DNA of 64,000 bases from Paulownia fortunei (taxonomy: Eukaryota; Streptophyta; Magnoliopsida; Lamiales; Paulowniaceae), in NCBI GenBank assembly GCA_019321725.1, contig CM033111.1:3968001-4032000 (forward strand), in the 5' to 3' direction. This document shows positions 33,530 to 46,232 of the stretch, piece by piece. A program made the translations under genes and the position numbers. Under the pieces are notes generated by a model. The model was not told where the DNA came from and did no database searches. It saw nothing but the letters and a program-made list of their open reading frames with translations. The number at the start of each line of letters is the position of its first letter. Within the stretch, counting starts at the first letter, position 1.

Positions 33530-36500
33530 TTATAAATACTACAAAAAAGAATGCAAGTAAATTTTTTCTTCTGTTTATAAGCTCTCTGTGTAATTGGATC
33601 ATAATTCATAAACTTTTTTGGAGGGTGGAAAATTGAGGAATGAATATGACAATTTTGTGAATATGTGGAAACCATCCAATGGCTTCTAGAAGTCAATGTG
33701 TTAAGTGTTCGATAATTAATTTTAAATAATTATTTTTCTTGTATTTTTATTAAGTGGTCATTTAAATGTATTTTTACTTAATATTTAGAAAAATACTTTT
33801 TAAATATTCATATTAAAAATCCATTCCATAAATAGATTTATTATACAAGAAAGAACCAAAACTCATATTATTCTTCTGTCTTATATATAGGGACTCTTCT
33901 GTCACTGTGGTACGAGGTTAACCTTTTGCTGTTGTCGCATAAACCATAACCCACACAAGAGACCACATGGGATATCGATTTTAATAAGTTCAACATAATC
34001 GTTCCAATTTTGTTAGAACTTAAAGTGTTCGTAATTTTTGAGTTAAGAAGAGTTACGACACAATTTATAAGTGATATGATTGTGAGGGGCCTTATTTGTC
34101 TGAAATTCCATTGTTTTAGGCTCATCCAAACATTTCTCTAATTTCATTTATTCTTGTTTTTGTTTTTTCTAAAGTTGGTTTTCCAGTATGTAAGAATATT
34201 TTTTGCCGAATTTTCATAATTGTGAGCCGGCTTCAAAAAAGTAAATATTTAGACCTATTTGATCTAGGTCAAAATTGTATTATTTAAATAACTATTGAAC
34301 TCTATTTTTTCATTATTTCTATATATTTTGAAATAAATGATATTATGCATACTTTTGAATTTTCCTAAATTCTCTTTTGAACTTGAAAATAAAATTTTAA
34401 AAATAATTAAAAAAAAATATTATTTCAACTCCATTATACATTAATTGAGTGTTTGTGAATTCCACAATAAACAGTAGGTCGAGTGAATGTACATTGTGAC
34501 ATCAATAAATACAGCAGGAAAAGTGGTTCTCATTCTATAATATTTCCAATGTTTCCTCTGCTCTGTAACGCTGCAGTTTCGAAGGCGTCTTATTTTCTTT
34601 CTTTTATCAGCAAAAAGCTGTTCTTCTCGTTGTCACATCAGAATAACTGCGGGGACTAGATTTGCAAAATACATTCTCCTTATTTTTTATTTTTTACTTT
34701 TTTGATAATTTAGATTTTCTGATTCACCGTATTAATTTTTTATATTCTAAATATCTGTCCTGTAATGTAAAAAGAGTGGATTGTGGGATATGTTTCAATT
34801 AACACCCAAATTTTCAATAAAAATTGTATATTTTTGCGTAAAATTAGCTCAACCTATAGTGATCACTCAAAACACCTCAATCGTAAGATTTTTCTGACAG
34901 TACAGTAATTGCTCCATACTAAAATGTATCCGTAGATTTCTATAAGATTTCGAATCCCCACCCTATCCTGAAAACAAATCAAAATCAATTATTCTATCAG
35001 TTGATCTATGCCAACCACATTCAACCTATTTTCTCTTTCCTATTCCAGATTATATATACAAAAGCAAACAACAGGAATATCGTTTCTTTGCGTGTCCCCT
35101 GCACCACAATTATGATATTTTACTTGATAAATGTAAGTTGTGTCTTGAGGCATATCAAGAACTGGAACGATGATTTGTGAATCTCATATATGAAAGTCGC
35201 GTGATTAGTCTTGATGTTCTTAATATATATTGAGACTTAGTCTTGATATTCTTAATATATACTAAGACTCACCGTGTCCCCTGTCATAAATCTTATAATG
35301 GATGATTTTTTTATTTTTTTTTACAATATAAGTGTCCAAACCTTGCTCTATTAATCTTGGGAAAGAGAACGGTCTTCTCTTCATTCGTTCTCCAAATAAT
35401 TATGGATGTAATCATAATTTATACACATTCAATGTGAATATTCGAGATTCAATTACTATATAAAAACCCTGTCTTTCAAAACCCACAAGGAGACATTGCT
35501 TTCCAAGATCCTACGAGGGTTCAAATCCACAATTTTTCATGAAATTCATCTCATACTTTATTATTGCGCTATGCCCGTGGGGACTTGTAATAAAGGACTT
35601 TGATCCTATAAAATTAGTATTAAGGTAATAAATTTGAGTTATTGAATCGAGCTGTCAAAATTTGTTAAAATTATAAGTCTTTTAATGTGTCCTATTCCAT
35701 AGAGAAGATCTATATTTTGAAAGGGTTGAGTTCTATTCGAATGCAAATTTTGCATCATAGTTAAAATATGAATGAATGGAAAGTTTAGTAGGATATTGAG
35801 TTCCAAATATAAAATATTATTTTTTCTACTATATAAAACCTTAAGGAGCTCACACATTCAATAAGCAATATTTTTATTTAGAAAACTCTAGTCAAATATT
35901 GATTCTGTAATATTTTCTTTGATAAAACTCTCATAAGAGATTGATTCTAACTTAAGTATCGATAAATTTTTTTTTTCCAAACCAGCACACTAATATTGGA
36001 TTTATAGGAATTCTTAGGAGATATTTGGCCTATTCAATAAGAAAAATCAGTGCTTTAGTGGTGGAAATTTTGGTATACATCAAAGTTGATTTTAACTCTC
36101 TTCATTTTCACCCTTTTAGTTTTCGTTCGCACCCCATTTAAAACATTTTAGATTTCGAACAAATTTATCAGAAAGATAATCAATGATGCAAAAACTCTTA
36201 CGAGGTGGGCGTCAATGGCTTTATGTCACCTCCTTGTTATGCTTATTAACTTAATAAAGTTGTGTTAATCAAGTTACATAAGCTCAAACGATGAGGCAAA
36301 GTGAGTGTTCATGGATAAATTACAGAGTTTTTGTATAAAAACTAAGGCTTATATACCGTCCATGATGTGGAATGATGTGCCAAATATATTTCTTTAAGGT
36401 TTTATCCTTTAGGGGACCAGTGTACTCCAAATCTTATCTGCTTGAAGGGCTTAAATGGGTCTGATCATAACAAATTAAGGTTTAAATATCTCAATTATTT

Positions 36501-36870
36501 TTTTATAAATACTTAGAATCAGTAATTCGATCCTCTTGTTTTAGATTAGATTTTCAGAATCCAAATGGAAGATACCATTGGAAGATTACTCAATCAACTG
36601 AATCTTCTTAAAAAGTTAATGAAACTTATCTGTATTCAAATATAACACTTTAATGATATGAATATTTACAATATATTTGGGGATAGAGGTCCAACAAGAT
36701 TATTATCCAGTCTGTGTATTCTATATAATGTGAATAATGGAGGTTTCAATGTACATACTTCAATATATATCATATATTACAAGTTTCTTAGGCAAATTGA
36801 TAAAATTTACTCGCGTCGGAATCATGAATTACCGAATCAAGTTAATCATATCATATGTAGCTATTATTGT
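33530..36870. other. AT-rich intergenic region without a recognisable gene
   Basis: No supported exon. A 32-bp unit in two copies lies at 35207-35270 (GTCTTGAT-TTCTTAATATAT). A likely tRNA-derived SINE remnant lies at about 34845-35010. A B-box-like GGGTTCAAATCC occurs at 35517, without a convincing A box. Confidence 0.5.
34845..35010 (-). mobile_element. Decayed tRNA-derived SINE fragment
   Basis: On the minus strand a tRNA-like head can be read: GCATAGATCAACTGATAGAA (A-box side), then GGGTGGGGATTCGAAATC (B-box side). Downstream phrases on the plus strand (AGTAATTGCTCCATACTAAA) resemble the body of the SINE multimer at 38.8-39.6 kb. It appears to be a more diverged copy of the same family. 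Confidence 0.4.
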
Positions 36871-36879
36871 AATGCACCA

Positions 36880-37330
36880 ATTGGAAGAGGTGCATCTCAA
36901 ATCTTAATCCACTGCTTTTGTTCTTCTTCTCCGGCTGGAACATTTGCACAAAATATCGGCGTGACCCGCCGTAAGAACTCCGACGCTCAAGTCAGCGGCA
37001 GTTCCCTGGAAGAGGATGAAAAACAAATAGAGATATGTATTTTTGATATATGAATAAGTGTCACCCGTATCATGTTTTGTATTTTCTTATTTATAGATAC
37101 CAAATAAGGGTAAAAAAAAGATTTCAAACCTCAATCTGTTATAACATGAGAATTTTTGGTCATCCGTCTTGGCTTTTGTTCATCTAACTCTCACCCCATA
37201 ATTCGAGGTATGGAGGTCCATCCCAACCTAAATCGCATCAATTTCTTACTTATGAGTTGAGCTACGTGGGTCAATTCCGACCCATACCACATCAATTATT
37301 TTATTTAATACACAATAAAAATTTAATTAT
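36880..37330 (-). mobile_element. Probable LTR fragment of a Ty3/gypsy-like element
   Basis: On the minus strand the phrase CTGACTTGAGCGTCGGAG, frequent in U5 regions of plant gypsy LTRs, occurs at about 36977-36994. The same place in the LTRs at 43.7 and 46.2 kb reads CTGACTTCAGCGTAAAAGGG or similar. AT-rich DNA with a TATTTATAG-like sequence lies on the U3 side near 37090. No internal coding region is attached. Ends are approximate. Confidence 0.35.
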
Positions 37331-37339
37331 CACGTGATT

Positions 37340-38840
37340 AATTTGAAGCACGAATTTCACAATATAAGAGGCAGTTTCACTGAACCACTATAGTGCCAAG
37401 AACATAACAACCCGCCAGAGGACACATTAAACCATCGACCAAGCTGGTAATGCATGGTGATGGTCAGATTGCCAATTATATAGGGTAAAAGGTCCATCTT
37501 TCATTACCACCCCGCCCCCACCCCCAAAAGGGCCAGTTTCTATATTAACATCCAAAAGAACCTTTAGAGACTCCCAATTTCTTGTATATAAATTCTCTGA
37601 TTTCTCTCTTTCTTTTCAAGTGGGGACCTGACTTTTAGGGCAGAAACTTTCATTACATGTCACCAATTCATCCAAATAAAAATATAAAAAAAAATCCAAA
37701 TATTTTCCTATCTGTTTTTGTTGAGAATGCCGACTTGGGAGGATTGATTATCACTTTCATCGACACAAAAAGACCTATGATTGAGGCACAATGCATAGGA
37801 AATGAAGACATATAGAGTCCCAATCATAGGGTAGGACTCAAAACTTTATGTATTTGTGTAAGCTCACCAGCTCATAGACTGAAGAATGGATAGATTCTGC
37901 TCAACAGTTAAAAAAACTGGACCATTTTTAATTATGGAGAAATTTGATTAATATTTTTGGACTGATTTTGGGTAGAAGACTTTCCCCCTCTGTAGAAAGA
38001 GATAATGTGGCTTCTTACTGTAAGTGCTCAAATGATCTTTAGTTGGCAATAGCAAATGGTACAATTATGTAGGTTCCTATTTCAAGAAAGAAATGAAAAG
38101 ACAATTTTCATAAAAAAAAGGCCTTAGATAAGCCAAGTTGGTTTTTAAACATTTAGCAAAATTGTGGCCACTCCACCACCCATTTTAAAGTTATCTATAA
38201 TGAAATAAAATGGGGGAATTCCTGTGTTAGTCCTAGAATATAGGAAAAATTTTCAAATTTGATATCAATTTTTTCAAAAATTCTAATTTTGATCTCATGT
38301 ATTAGTCCCTCCTTGGAATATTGGTTCCATGGTTCCATCATCAAATTCTTGATGAAAAATTGCATGTCCCAAGCATATGGCTATTAAATTTTCAAGATTT
38401 TGGAGGGAATTTTGGAATATAAGACACATACAATCATTTTTACTCTAAAACCTAAGATATGCCTGTAAACCCAATCTCTCAATTGAAGCACTAATTGAAA
38501 ATTTAAACTTTATTTCTTAAAAATTCTCTCATTTGGACTTGATTTTACGTGCAAATGAGTGCAAAATATTTTTTTTTGTCTATGAACAAAAAATACTTTT
38601 GCTGAGAATTTGCCTCCAAATTGGATAGGTTTTTCGCATTAAGAATCGATACAATCACATAAATTTATTTCAAATTCATTAATAATTAGACAACCAACTT
38701 TTTTTTTTTTTCCTCAAATGCTAGCAAATGAATATTTGGCTGGAAAAATGAGTTTGACATAACATAGTTTTTCTTTTGAAAAAAAATTAGATAAATTTAT
38801 CCACCAAAATAGGGGGATTAACAACCACGTGAGTTGTATT
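37340..38840. other. Intergenic region without a recognisable gene
   Basis: Nothing recognisable was found. A C-rich tract lies at about 37508-37529 and several A/T-runs elsewhere. Confidence 0.5.
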
Positions 38841-38845
38841 TGGTG

Positions 38846-39620
38846 TTTTTTTTTTTTTTTTATGATCCAAATATCTCAATTTTGCGGATTAATTTTGAAC
38901 CTTCAAAACACCTGCCCCTAGCACCTTGGTGGGGGTAAATCGCGGAATATGCCTTAATTGGCTTTCGGGTTTCCAACAAGAATACATTTTTACGGACAAA
39001 AAGTCCAACTCACAGTGATTGCATGATTGCTTCATACCGAAATTCGGCCGTAGGTTCCCAACAGAATTCGAACCCCCACCCTTCCGCTGGAAATGAATTC
39101 AAGTTGATAGTTCTATCAGTTGAGGCCAACCCACAGTGATTGGGTCATACTAAACTCCGGTCGCAGGGTCCCACTTGCAGCACAGTGATTGCTTCCCAAC
39201 AGAATTCGAACTCCCACCCTGCCGCTGGAAGTGAATTCAAGTTGATAGTTCTACCAGTTGAAGCCAACCCACAGTGATTGCATCATACTAAACTCCGATC
39301 GCAGGGTCCCACTTGCAGCACAGTGATTGCTTCATACCGAAATTCAGCTGCAGGTTGCCATCAGGATTCGAACCCCCACACTGCCGCTGGAAGCGAATTC
39401 AAGGTGATAGTTTTACCAATTGAGCTGATAGTTCTACCAGTTGAGGCCAACCCACAGTGATTGCATCATACTAAACTTCGATTGCAGGGTCCTACTTCCA
39501 GCACAATGATTGTTTTATACCGAAATTCAACTGCAGGTTCCCACCAAGATTCGAACCCCCACACTGCCGCTGGAAGTGAATTCAAGTTGATAGTTTTACC
39601 AATTGAGTTGTGCCCGATGG
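38846..39620 (-). mobile_element. Multimeric tRNA-derived SINE, minus orientation
   Basis: Read on the minus strand, a tRNA-like head starts near 39620 (GGGCACAACTCAATTGGTAA, A-box-like) followed by GGGGGTTCGAATCTTG (B box). The tRNA-like head plus body repeats in tandem: B-box complements (GATTCGAAC or GAATTCGAAC) occur four times, at about 39064, 39202, 39364 and 39547, each followed by CACxCTxCCGCTGGAA. The phrase CAACCCACAGTGATTG recurs at about 39126, 39265 and 39447. The last unit continues into a tail ending in a 16-base A-run (T-run 38846-38861 on the plus strand). Pol III-type promoters and the A-tail support a SINE. Four heads in one insertion is unusual and suggests template switching or unequal exchange. 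Confidence 0.7.
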
Positions 39621-39624
39621 ACTG

Positions 39625-41370
39625 TAATGTTTTTCATATTCTTTTAAGGACGGTATCAAAATTACCATGAAAGATTGATACATGAGATTAAAATTAAGTT
39701 TATGTTAAATATGTACCAAAGTTGCAACCCCTATATAAAGTATTTTTTCCAAAGTAAAAGTATTGAAGCTAATTAAGCACCATAAAATGCACATGTAAAT
39801 AGCTTACTTGAATTTGATTTTTCCATTTAGAAGTTACATATATTCTATTTTTGCTAAATTGGAAGTATATTTATTTACCTTATCCAATAAGTCAATTTTT
39901 CTGGATAAGATAGTTAATAGCTTAATTTAATTCAAAAAGTATGAACTAAAAGTTCATATTTAATACATTTTGGAGTATAGCCTAATTATTCATTGTCTTA
40001 TTTTAAAGAATCGTAACTAAAATCATCCTTTATTTCTTTGTCATATTTTAATTAACTGAAAAAAAATATATTTTCTCGTGATTTGGAAACTGATAAAAAA
40101 TAATTAATATGCAAAATAATCAAATTATTATTTTCTCGATTAAATCAACATATACAAAAACAATTGTTAATATAATCAGCCAAAAGGACGCATGCCTCAA
40201 CCACGTACATTTATATACTTTTGGCTCAACTTGTCATGCTTGTTTAACATTAAGCTGTCACAAGAATGTTTTTAACCATTTTTTAAACACGCACGATGCC
40301 AAACTTAATATATTTATCAGTACAATAAAGAACGAAAAGAAATTATGAGCCATGAATTAAAGATCCCAAAGAATAAAAAAAGAGTGAAAGACAAAAATAT
40401 CGAAAAGTGAACTAACGAATGAGTGCCTTGGAAGCATATTGTCACCAAGTACGTACAAATTTATATACAATTAACCAACAGTGAATTCATTTGAAATTAG
40501 TGCAAGATTGGTATATTGAGATTCGTTCGTAATTAATCATAATGTATATTTTTTTAGTGATCACTCGATTGTAATATTCGACTAAAATTATTTTCTTACA
40601 TTGTTTTTGCATTGTCTTTTGAGATTGAGGTTTCTTAAGAAAGGTACTCATATTAAACATCGCACATCTACTACTAAAGTTCTTGTCTCGACCATTACAA
40701 ATTAGGACATTGGATATAAATGTAGGTGACGCTGTAGTAATTGTTTATGTTAAAAAAGAACTTAATTAACATTAATTGGATTTTAGTTTCACAATTTAGT
40801 TGGATTAAGCTTTTGATAGAACTAGAATTCTTCTAAAGAGATATATATTTATATGTATTGAATTCTTATTATAAGTTACTGGCGATGAGTTTTCCATAGA
40901 TCAATAATTTTTGCTATGTAAAAATATATTTGATAGGTCTAAATTATGTGATTATGTGCGTAATATTATGATATGAATATTTGAGTTTTTCAACGGTTTA
41001 GTTACAAACAAATACAATTGGAAATAGGGTATATATGATTTTCCAAAAAACTATAAAACTCTTTTAGTGATTAAACATAGAATTGTGTAGAAAGCTTTCG
41101 TTCATGAATTAAAGCAATATAAAATGTAGGATAGAACTGGATTTCAATTTAATATAGAAAACAAAATCATTTTTTTTGGGATATCAAGAAGAGGGATTCG
41201 CGGCTACCAAGAGTAGAGAGCAACGACTACGAGTCCAAGTCAGTGCGCGTGCGGTTTTGTTTGCGCACGATCCTATAAATATAAACCCATGCCACCCTCA
41301 AAACACATCATTATGCCAATATATTATTGCACAATTTGTAAGAGTAATTGATCACACTACTAGTTCCAAC

Positions 41371-41404
<34 letters not shown>

Positions 41405-42620
41405 GTACCATTGTCTTATGTTAATGTTTTTGGGGACTGTTTGGTGAATATTAGCAAGCACAATGAGAGAGGAAACCACTTGGGATTTTTCAATTGTTCC
41501 ACATTTTGATAGTTTTTATGATTATATCAAATGCCTATGATCACCCATATATGATGGCTCCAATTTTGACTCGTTATTGAGTTGGCTTAATTGTTGATGT
41601 GCTTATCCCTTTGTTCTGAATTGAGTTGAATGCGAACATTTCACTCTTTTAAGATTATTTTTGTTTCTCATGTTGGTTAAAGAATAATTTTTAAATGAAA
41701 CAATGGAGGTGTTGAGTTATGTTTGTGAATGACGTAAAATATTATAAGTTTTTTCTATTTTTTTCTATGAAAAGTTCGTTTGCCTAGTAAAAAATTTTGT
41801 TTGTTCAGCGTAAAATAAATATGAGTCCGTACTAGTTTATTAAACCCAAAAAATGAGTACAAAAAAGAAAAAAAAAAAACAAAAATATATAGAAATAACT
41901 CTTACCTTCAAAATAAACCTAATAAGTCAATCAATCTTCAAATCATTCCAAATGGAAATATGGAAATCCTAGTCTATTGATTCGAATTTCAAACTATGCT
42001 TGCCATTCAATCCACATGGATATTTGCCTCCTGAAAATATGTGCGACATTATGATTTTTCTTAAAAGTGTGATATAGGCCTTATAAGTGTGAATCATAAG
42101 CTGTTTGATATAGGCCTACTGTTTATTGTGCGATATAGGCCTGTTATATTGTACTATTTCCAGTGATGAAGTGCTAAGCCACAGACGAGGCCACCTCTAT
42201 CCAATATCACGGAGATAAATTGTGGCCCTTTAGAATCTCTCAGTTTTAAAGGCCCTTTATGTTTAGATTCAAAAATATTTTTGTAAAATTACAACAGTAT
42301 CCACAATTTATTGTTATGATAATCATTTCTTCTGTACTAATTGAACCTCTTGATCAACCATTAATGTTGTGGTATCATTGTAGATTTAGAAAATTTGCAG
42401 TCAACTGTGCATTAATATATGTAATAAATTTTAATTTATTAATTTTATATTTTATTTATTTTTAGAATTATCATTAAATTTCAAGATTAAATAAGATATT
42501 TTATTAAAATTAAATACTACCATATGTCAAATTATGATATTTTGGCAATAAAAATCGTATTTTAAAAATTATAGAAGTAAATATCAATATTATGGTAATT
42601 CAAATCACATATTGTAATTA
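39625..42620. other. AT-rich intergenic region without a recognisable gene
   Basis: No supported exon. A promoter-like segment (CCTATAAATATAAACCC at about 41270, followed by a CA-rich leader and CAACAACAACAA) lies at 41265-41395 but leads to no gene. The phrase GATATAGGCCT occurs three times at 42070-42140. A TA run is at 41383-41403. Confidence 0.5.
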
Positions 42621-42622
42621 AA

Positions 42623-42790
42623 ACAGTAAATATCTATCAAATTATGAAGAACCAATCAAATCATTCCACATCATCAAGTAAAAATGGTAAGACAGTAAAT
42701 ATCTACCAAATCATGAAAAATCAATCAAATCATTCCATATCATCAAGTAAAAATGGCAAAAGACCTTATCCTACAAGTATAAATAGGGGT
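42623..42790 (+). promoter_or_regulatory. U3-like promoter: 69-bp tandem repeat followed by TATA box
   Basis: A unit beginning ACAGTAAATATCTA is present twice with a period of about 69 bp (42623 and 42692), each copy containing CAATCAAATCATTCC and CATCATCAAGTAAAAATGG. About 20 bp after the second copy comes TATAAATAGGGG at 42779, then an A-rich leader. Tandem enhancer-like repeats just upstream of a strong TATA box are typical of LTR U3 regions and of plant pararetrovirus promoters. No downstream coding region of either kind was recognised, so the host element is unknown. Confidence 0.4.
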
Positions 42791-43259
42791 CATCTCCAAA
42801 AAGTTAAATACAAATTGAGTAGAAGAAGAAAAAATCCAAACAAAAAAAGTATTGGATGAAGTTCTCTCAACCCAACTCCATCAAATTCAAAAAGATCCAT
42901 AGTGTTCAAGGTGTCCATCGTGGAGCTCATCATATCATGACATTTAATTCAAGATTAAGTTGTCAAACCCTCAAATTAACGTTATTGAAAATCAAGTTAA
43001 TCTTAAAGGATATTGGATGGTCGATTCCATAAAAAAATTACCAAATTCACGAAGTTAATATTCTTGAAAAAAAGAATTAGAAGATCAATAGACATTGTAT
43101 TTACATATTTTCAACAAATTTAATAAAACTTTATTTGTATTATTTTCTTGTGTTGTAGTTTTTGTAGATAACGAAATTTATATTACAAATCGGGTCTAAG
43201 AGGTATACTTTCTCATCCATATGTTTAATGAAAACCAAAAAGGCCTTGCTCAGCATAGA

Positions 43260-43740
43260 CGTGTAACATGAGTCGAACATGATCGCGAGGTTCATGAGTT
43301 GTTTTGAGTGAGGCTCGATTCGAGTTTGAAATTTTCGAGATCAAGATCGAGCTTATTGAGCTTGAACTCCTTCACGAGGTGGGCTTTAGCCAAAAAATAA
43401 GTGTTTGAAAGCTTGGGACCTTTTTATTTATTTATTTATTTTTAATTATACTATAGTTTCATTAATAATAATAGTGGTGATATTAATAGCCATAATATGA
43501 TGATAATAATAAATTTATATTATTGTGTAATTCTATACGTAATCAATATAATAATGATTTAAGATTACTATAATTTAATAAATCTATGACATATTAAATA
43601 ATATTATATTTTTGTTTTATATGATAATATTATAACAAGAAAAATATTAATAATAATCAATAATACAATAATTATATTTTAATAATTGGAACAATACAAA
43701 ACAAAATATCATAACTATTGGCTAAGCAATAAAAATATGA
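43260..43740. repeat. Dispersed AT-rich repeat, copy of the 30-kb family
   Basis: The left part reads TTTTGAGTGAGGCTCGATTC and GATCGAGCTTATTGAGCTTG, similar to the left end of the block at 30010. The AT-rich core contains TGATGATAATAATAAATTTA and AATATTATAACAAGAAAAAT, both shared with the other copy. The right end is missing: the LTR element beginning at 43745 abuts it, so that element may have inserted here or deleted the end. Confidence 0.45.
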
Positions 43741-43744
43741 AAAT

Positions 43745-44608
43745 TGATGTGGTATCACTTTTTTTAATAGTATTTCTTCTGAATTCGGATTGTTGAGTGG
43801 GTCCCTATTTGCATCACAAAAGTCGTTAGGGGTGTTGGGGTTTACCAGACGAAAATCTTTTGATGCTCAAGTCAGTTTCAAATCAAATAGATGCAAGCCA
43901 AAAAATCTTGAGAGCATATAAATACTTAATTAATTGCATATCTTTCAATAATGAAAACTTGACGTATTTATAGTGTTGATGTGAGGGTTTTTGTGGGAAT
44001 GAACCTTACAACTTAATGGGTTTAGCCTGAACATTATAACCCAATTTGTTTTATTATTTTGTGGAGCTCATGAACTCGATCCATTGAATCATATTTTTGT
44101 TTCAATTCATAATTTAGACGGATCTCTTGAACTTAGTCGGTTGGGCCTATTTTGAGCTTATGGTCCATAAAAAATATATACAACCTCTAATATTATAAAT
44201 AATCAATCAAATAGTACTTAATATCTAATCGCTAAAATTATAAATTAACAAAATTATTCACAAACAGCAATGTCCTTTCATTGAATTTTTTACCATTTCA
44301 ATTGGACCATGTTTTGCACTTAATATCTTGAACAAAGATTACAGTATCCATTCACAAAGCATGAAGTTCCTCGTATTAGTAAGTTATGGATAATTCAAGT
44401 CACTCTTTGATTCCAAAGCACCAAAACCTTGCTGCAAAACATTGGGATCATATACATGCATATTCAAAAGATCATCCAAGAGCGATATTTTCTGCCTTTG
44501 GTGCAGAAATTCCAAAGATCATACAAGCATACATTAATAAGACATGTCTGGTTATTCACTTAGTTAGTAGTTGACTTCCTTTCCTTTAGTCAAAAGTTAA
44601 CTAAAGGC
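43745..44608 (-). repeat. 3' LTR of the gag-only element
   Basis: This copy aligns by eye with 46233-47123 along its whole length, including the shared block AATGAAAACTTGACNTATTTATAG. It lacks the last ~15 bp (CAGACATGTCA end) of the other copy. Confidence 0.65.
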
Positions 44609-45082
44609 TGGTAGGGCTCATTGAGTATGTCGTCTCAAGAGGATTCCTCGTGATTGTCGTGACTAAGCGTATGATAGTTTCAGTATGCATCCGGATATTA
44701 CAAAACACATTTTGCCTTTGACCTCGGGAGAAGTTAAGTTGTGGGACTTAGGGTTTGCGACGTTGCTAGAATTTTATTAAGTATAAGCATGATGCACATA
44801 AACGGAGGTTGTAAGACATAAGAAAATTTATTTTATTTATATAGAAACAAGTTTGCAGATAAAACAAGTTATTGCCTCTTGGGGCGTGACAACGTAAATT
44901 TAAGCAGCTTACTAACAAACTAAGAAATATAAATATTAGTCCAGTTGGGCATAAAATAAAATATAAACTAAGTTATACCCCTGATGGGCATAACTTGGTG
45001 AAAATAAACTAAGTATTTCAATGCTTGCACTACTAGTAGACTCCACTTATGGGGCTTCAAATGATAATTTCTTTCACTCCTA

Positions 45083-46189
45083 TCATTGGAAAGTTGTCAT
45101 CGTTGCACCCTTTCTTATCTCCACCGGGATGCTCCCAAGATGAGTTTTACGGTCTTGGGCGTCAAGGTTGGGATAACGACGGTTGTCTTGAATTTTATTA
45201 GCGTACTCTGTCAAATGACCATACCTAATGAGCCTCTCAATCTCATTCCTCAAATGGTAGCACTCTTCTGTACTGTGTTCGTAGTCCCTGTGGAAGCGAC
45301 AGTACTTATCAAATCTCATCTGCTTGGTTTTCTCTCTCATCGATTGAGGTGGTTGAACTAACTCATATTACTCAACAACCACCAATATCTCTAACAATCT
45401 AGCATTGAAGGGAGTAAAATGAGTGTAGCCTAATGGTGGTCCGTGTCTTCTCTCTTCGTTCCTCTTTGCCTCAATTTTTCCCCTTCATTATGCTTCTTTT
45501 TTCCACGAGCACTTATCCCAGTAGTCTTTTCCACCCGGATATACTTCTCTACTCGACATTGAACTCCTCCAGCGTAGTCGGAGGTCTCCCAATAATTAAT
45601 TTTTCTTTTAGTTGCGTGAACCTGCTGGGCGAATAAGTGCCATGGTAGATGTCGCCTTGGTCTCCCTTCGTCGCTTTATACAATCTCTAGGTAGGGATGC
45701 ATAATTGCTCGCGTCCTCACGAGTATCGGCCTATTTGCGCCTCATCGCTTCTTGCCTCTGCCCAATTCTCTCAAGAGTTAGAGCCTGTCGGCATCCACGG
45801 AGTGATCGAGGGGGCTCTTCTCCACGTTGGTTAATAGCGCTATGCACTACTACCTTACGTCTTTGCTCGGTTCTCTCAGAAGCTAGTACGGGTTCTCGGT
45901 CTCTACGAGGTGGCTGATAGGGCTCCTTTCTATGTTGATCAGCAACAAATTGTGCAACTGCTTCGACTGCTATGCAGGTTGTTGCATCTTCAATCATGAT
46001 CCTTAATGTTTCCTGGGTTATGTGTAATACTGGCTCCCCCTGACCAGGAGGAGGTGGATCTCTTAAGTTAGGTGGAGGTGGACAATGGTTGCCTCTCGCG
46101 TAACGGATGCCTCCATTGCCACAAACACCCTTGATAGGGGAGTTGTCTTGAGTGCTGGCTACTCTCATGGTCCTAGATCTTGATTGCAT
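45083..46189 (-). pseudogene. Broken retrotransposon gag
   Basis: Capsid-type gene of the LTR element, read on the minus strand from an ATG at 46189. An N-terminal part (to 45731) is Arg/Pro-rich and of low complexity. A middle part shows RPPTTLEEF, typical of plant Ty3/gypsy gag, followed by a frameshift near 45553. The C-terminal part (45340-45083) contains CRFHRDYEHSTEECYHLRNE and IERLIRYGHLTEY, the zinc-knuckle-like region of this gag family. Several stops separate the parts, so no full protein can be made. There is no pol downstream. Confidence 0.7.
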
Positions 46190-46232
46190 TCTCAATGATC
46201 AGGCAGCGAATTTCCCACAAACGACGCGGAAA

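Noticed and set aside
36658..37053. 131-codon plus-strand frame
   Set aside because: It starts in AT-rich DNA and ends across LTR U5-like sequence; no recognised domain and a typical chance frame in a transposon fragment.
38989..39600. CRISPR-like array at the regularly repeated 38.9-39.6 kb block
   Set aside because: The window is plant nuclear DNA, the units are over 130 bp and tRNA-like, and spacing is irregular; a SINE multimer explains it.
39278..39670. Two similar plus-strand frames (MHHTKLR...)
   Set aside because: Their similarity reflects the tandem SINE units in opposite orientation, not a protein repeat family.
45086..45917. Plus-strand frames opposite gag
   Set aside because: Antisense shadows of the minus-strand retrotransposon gag.
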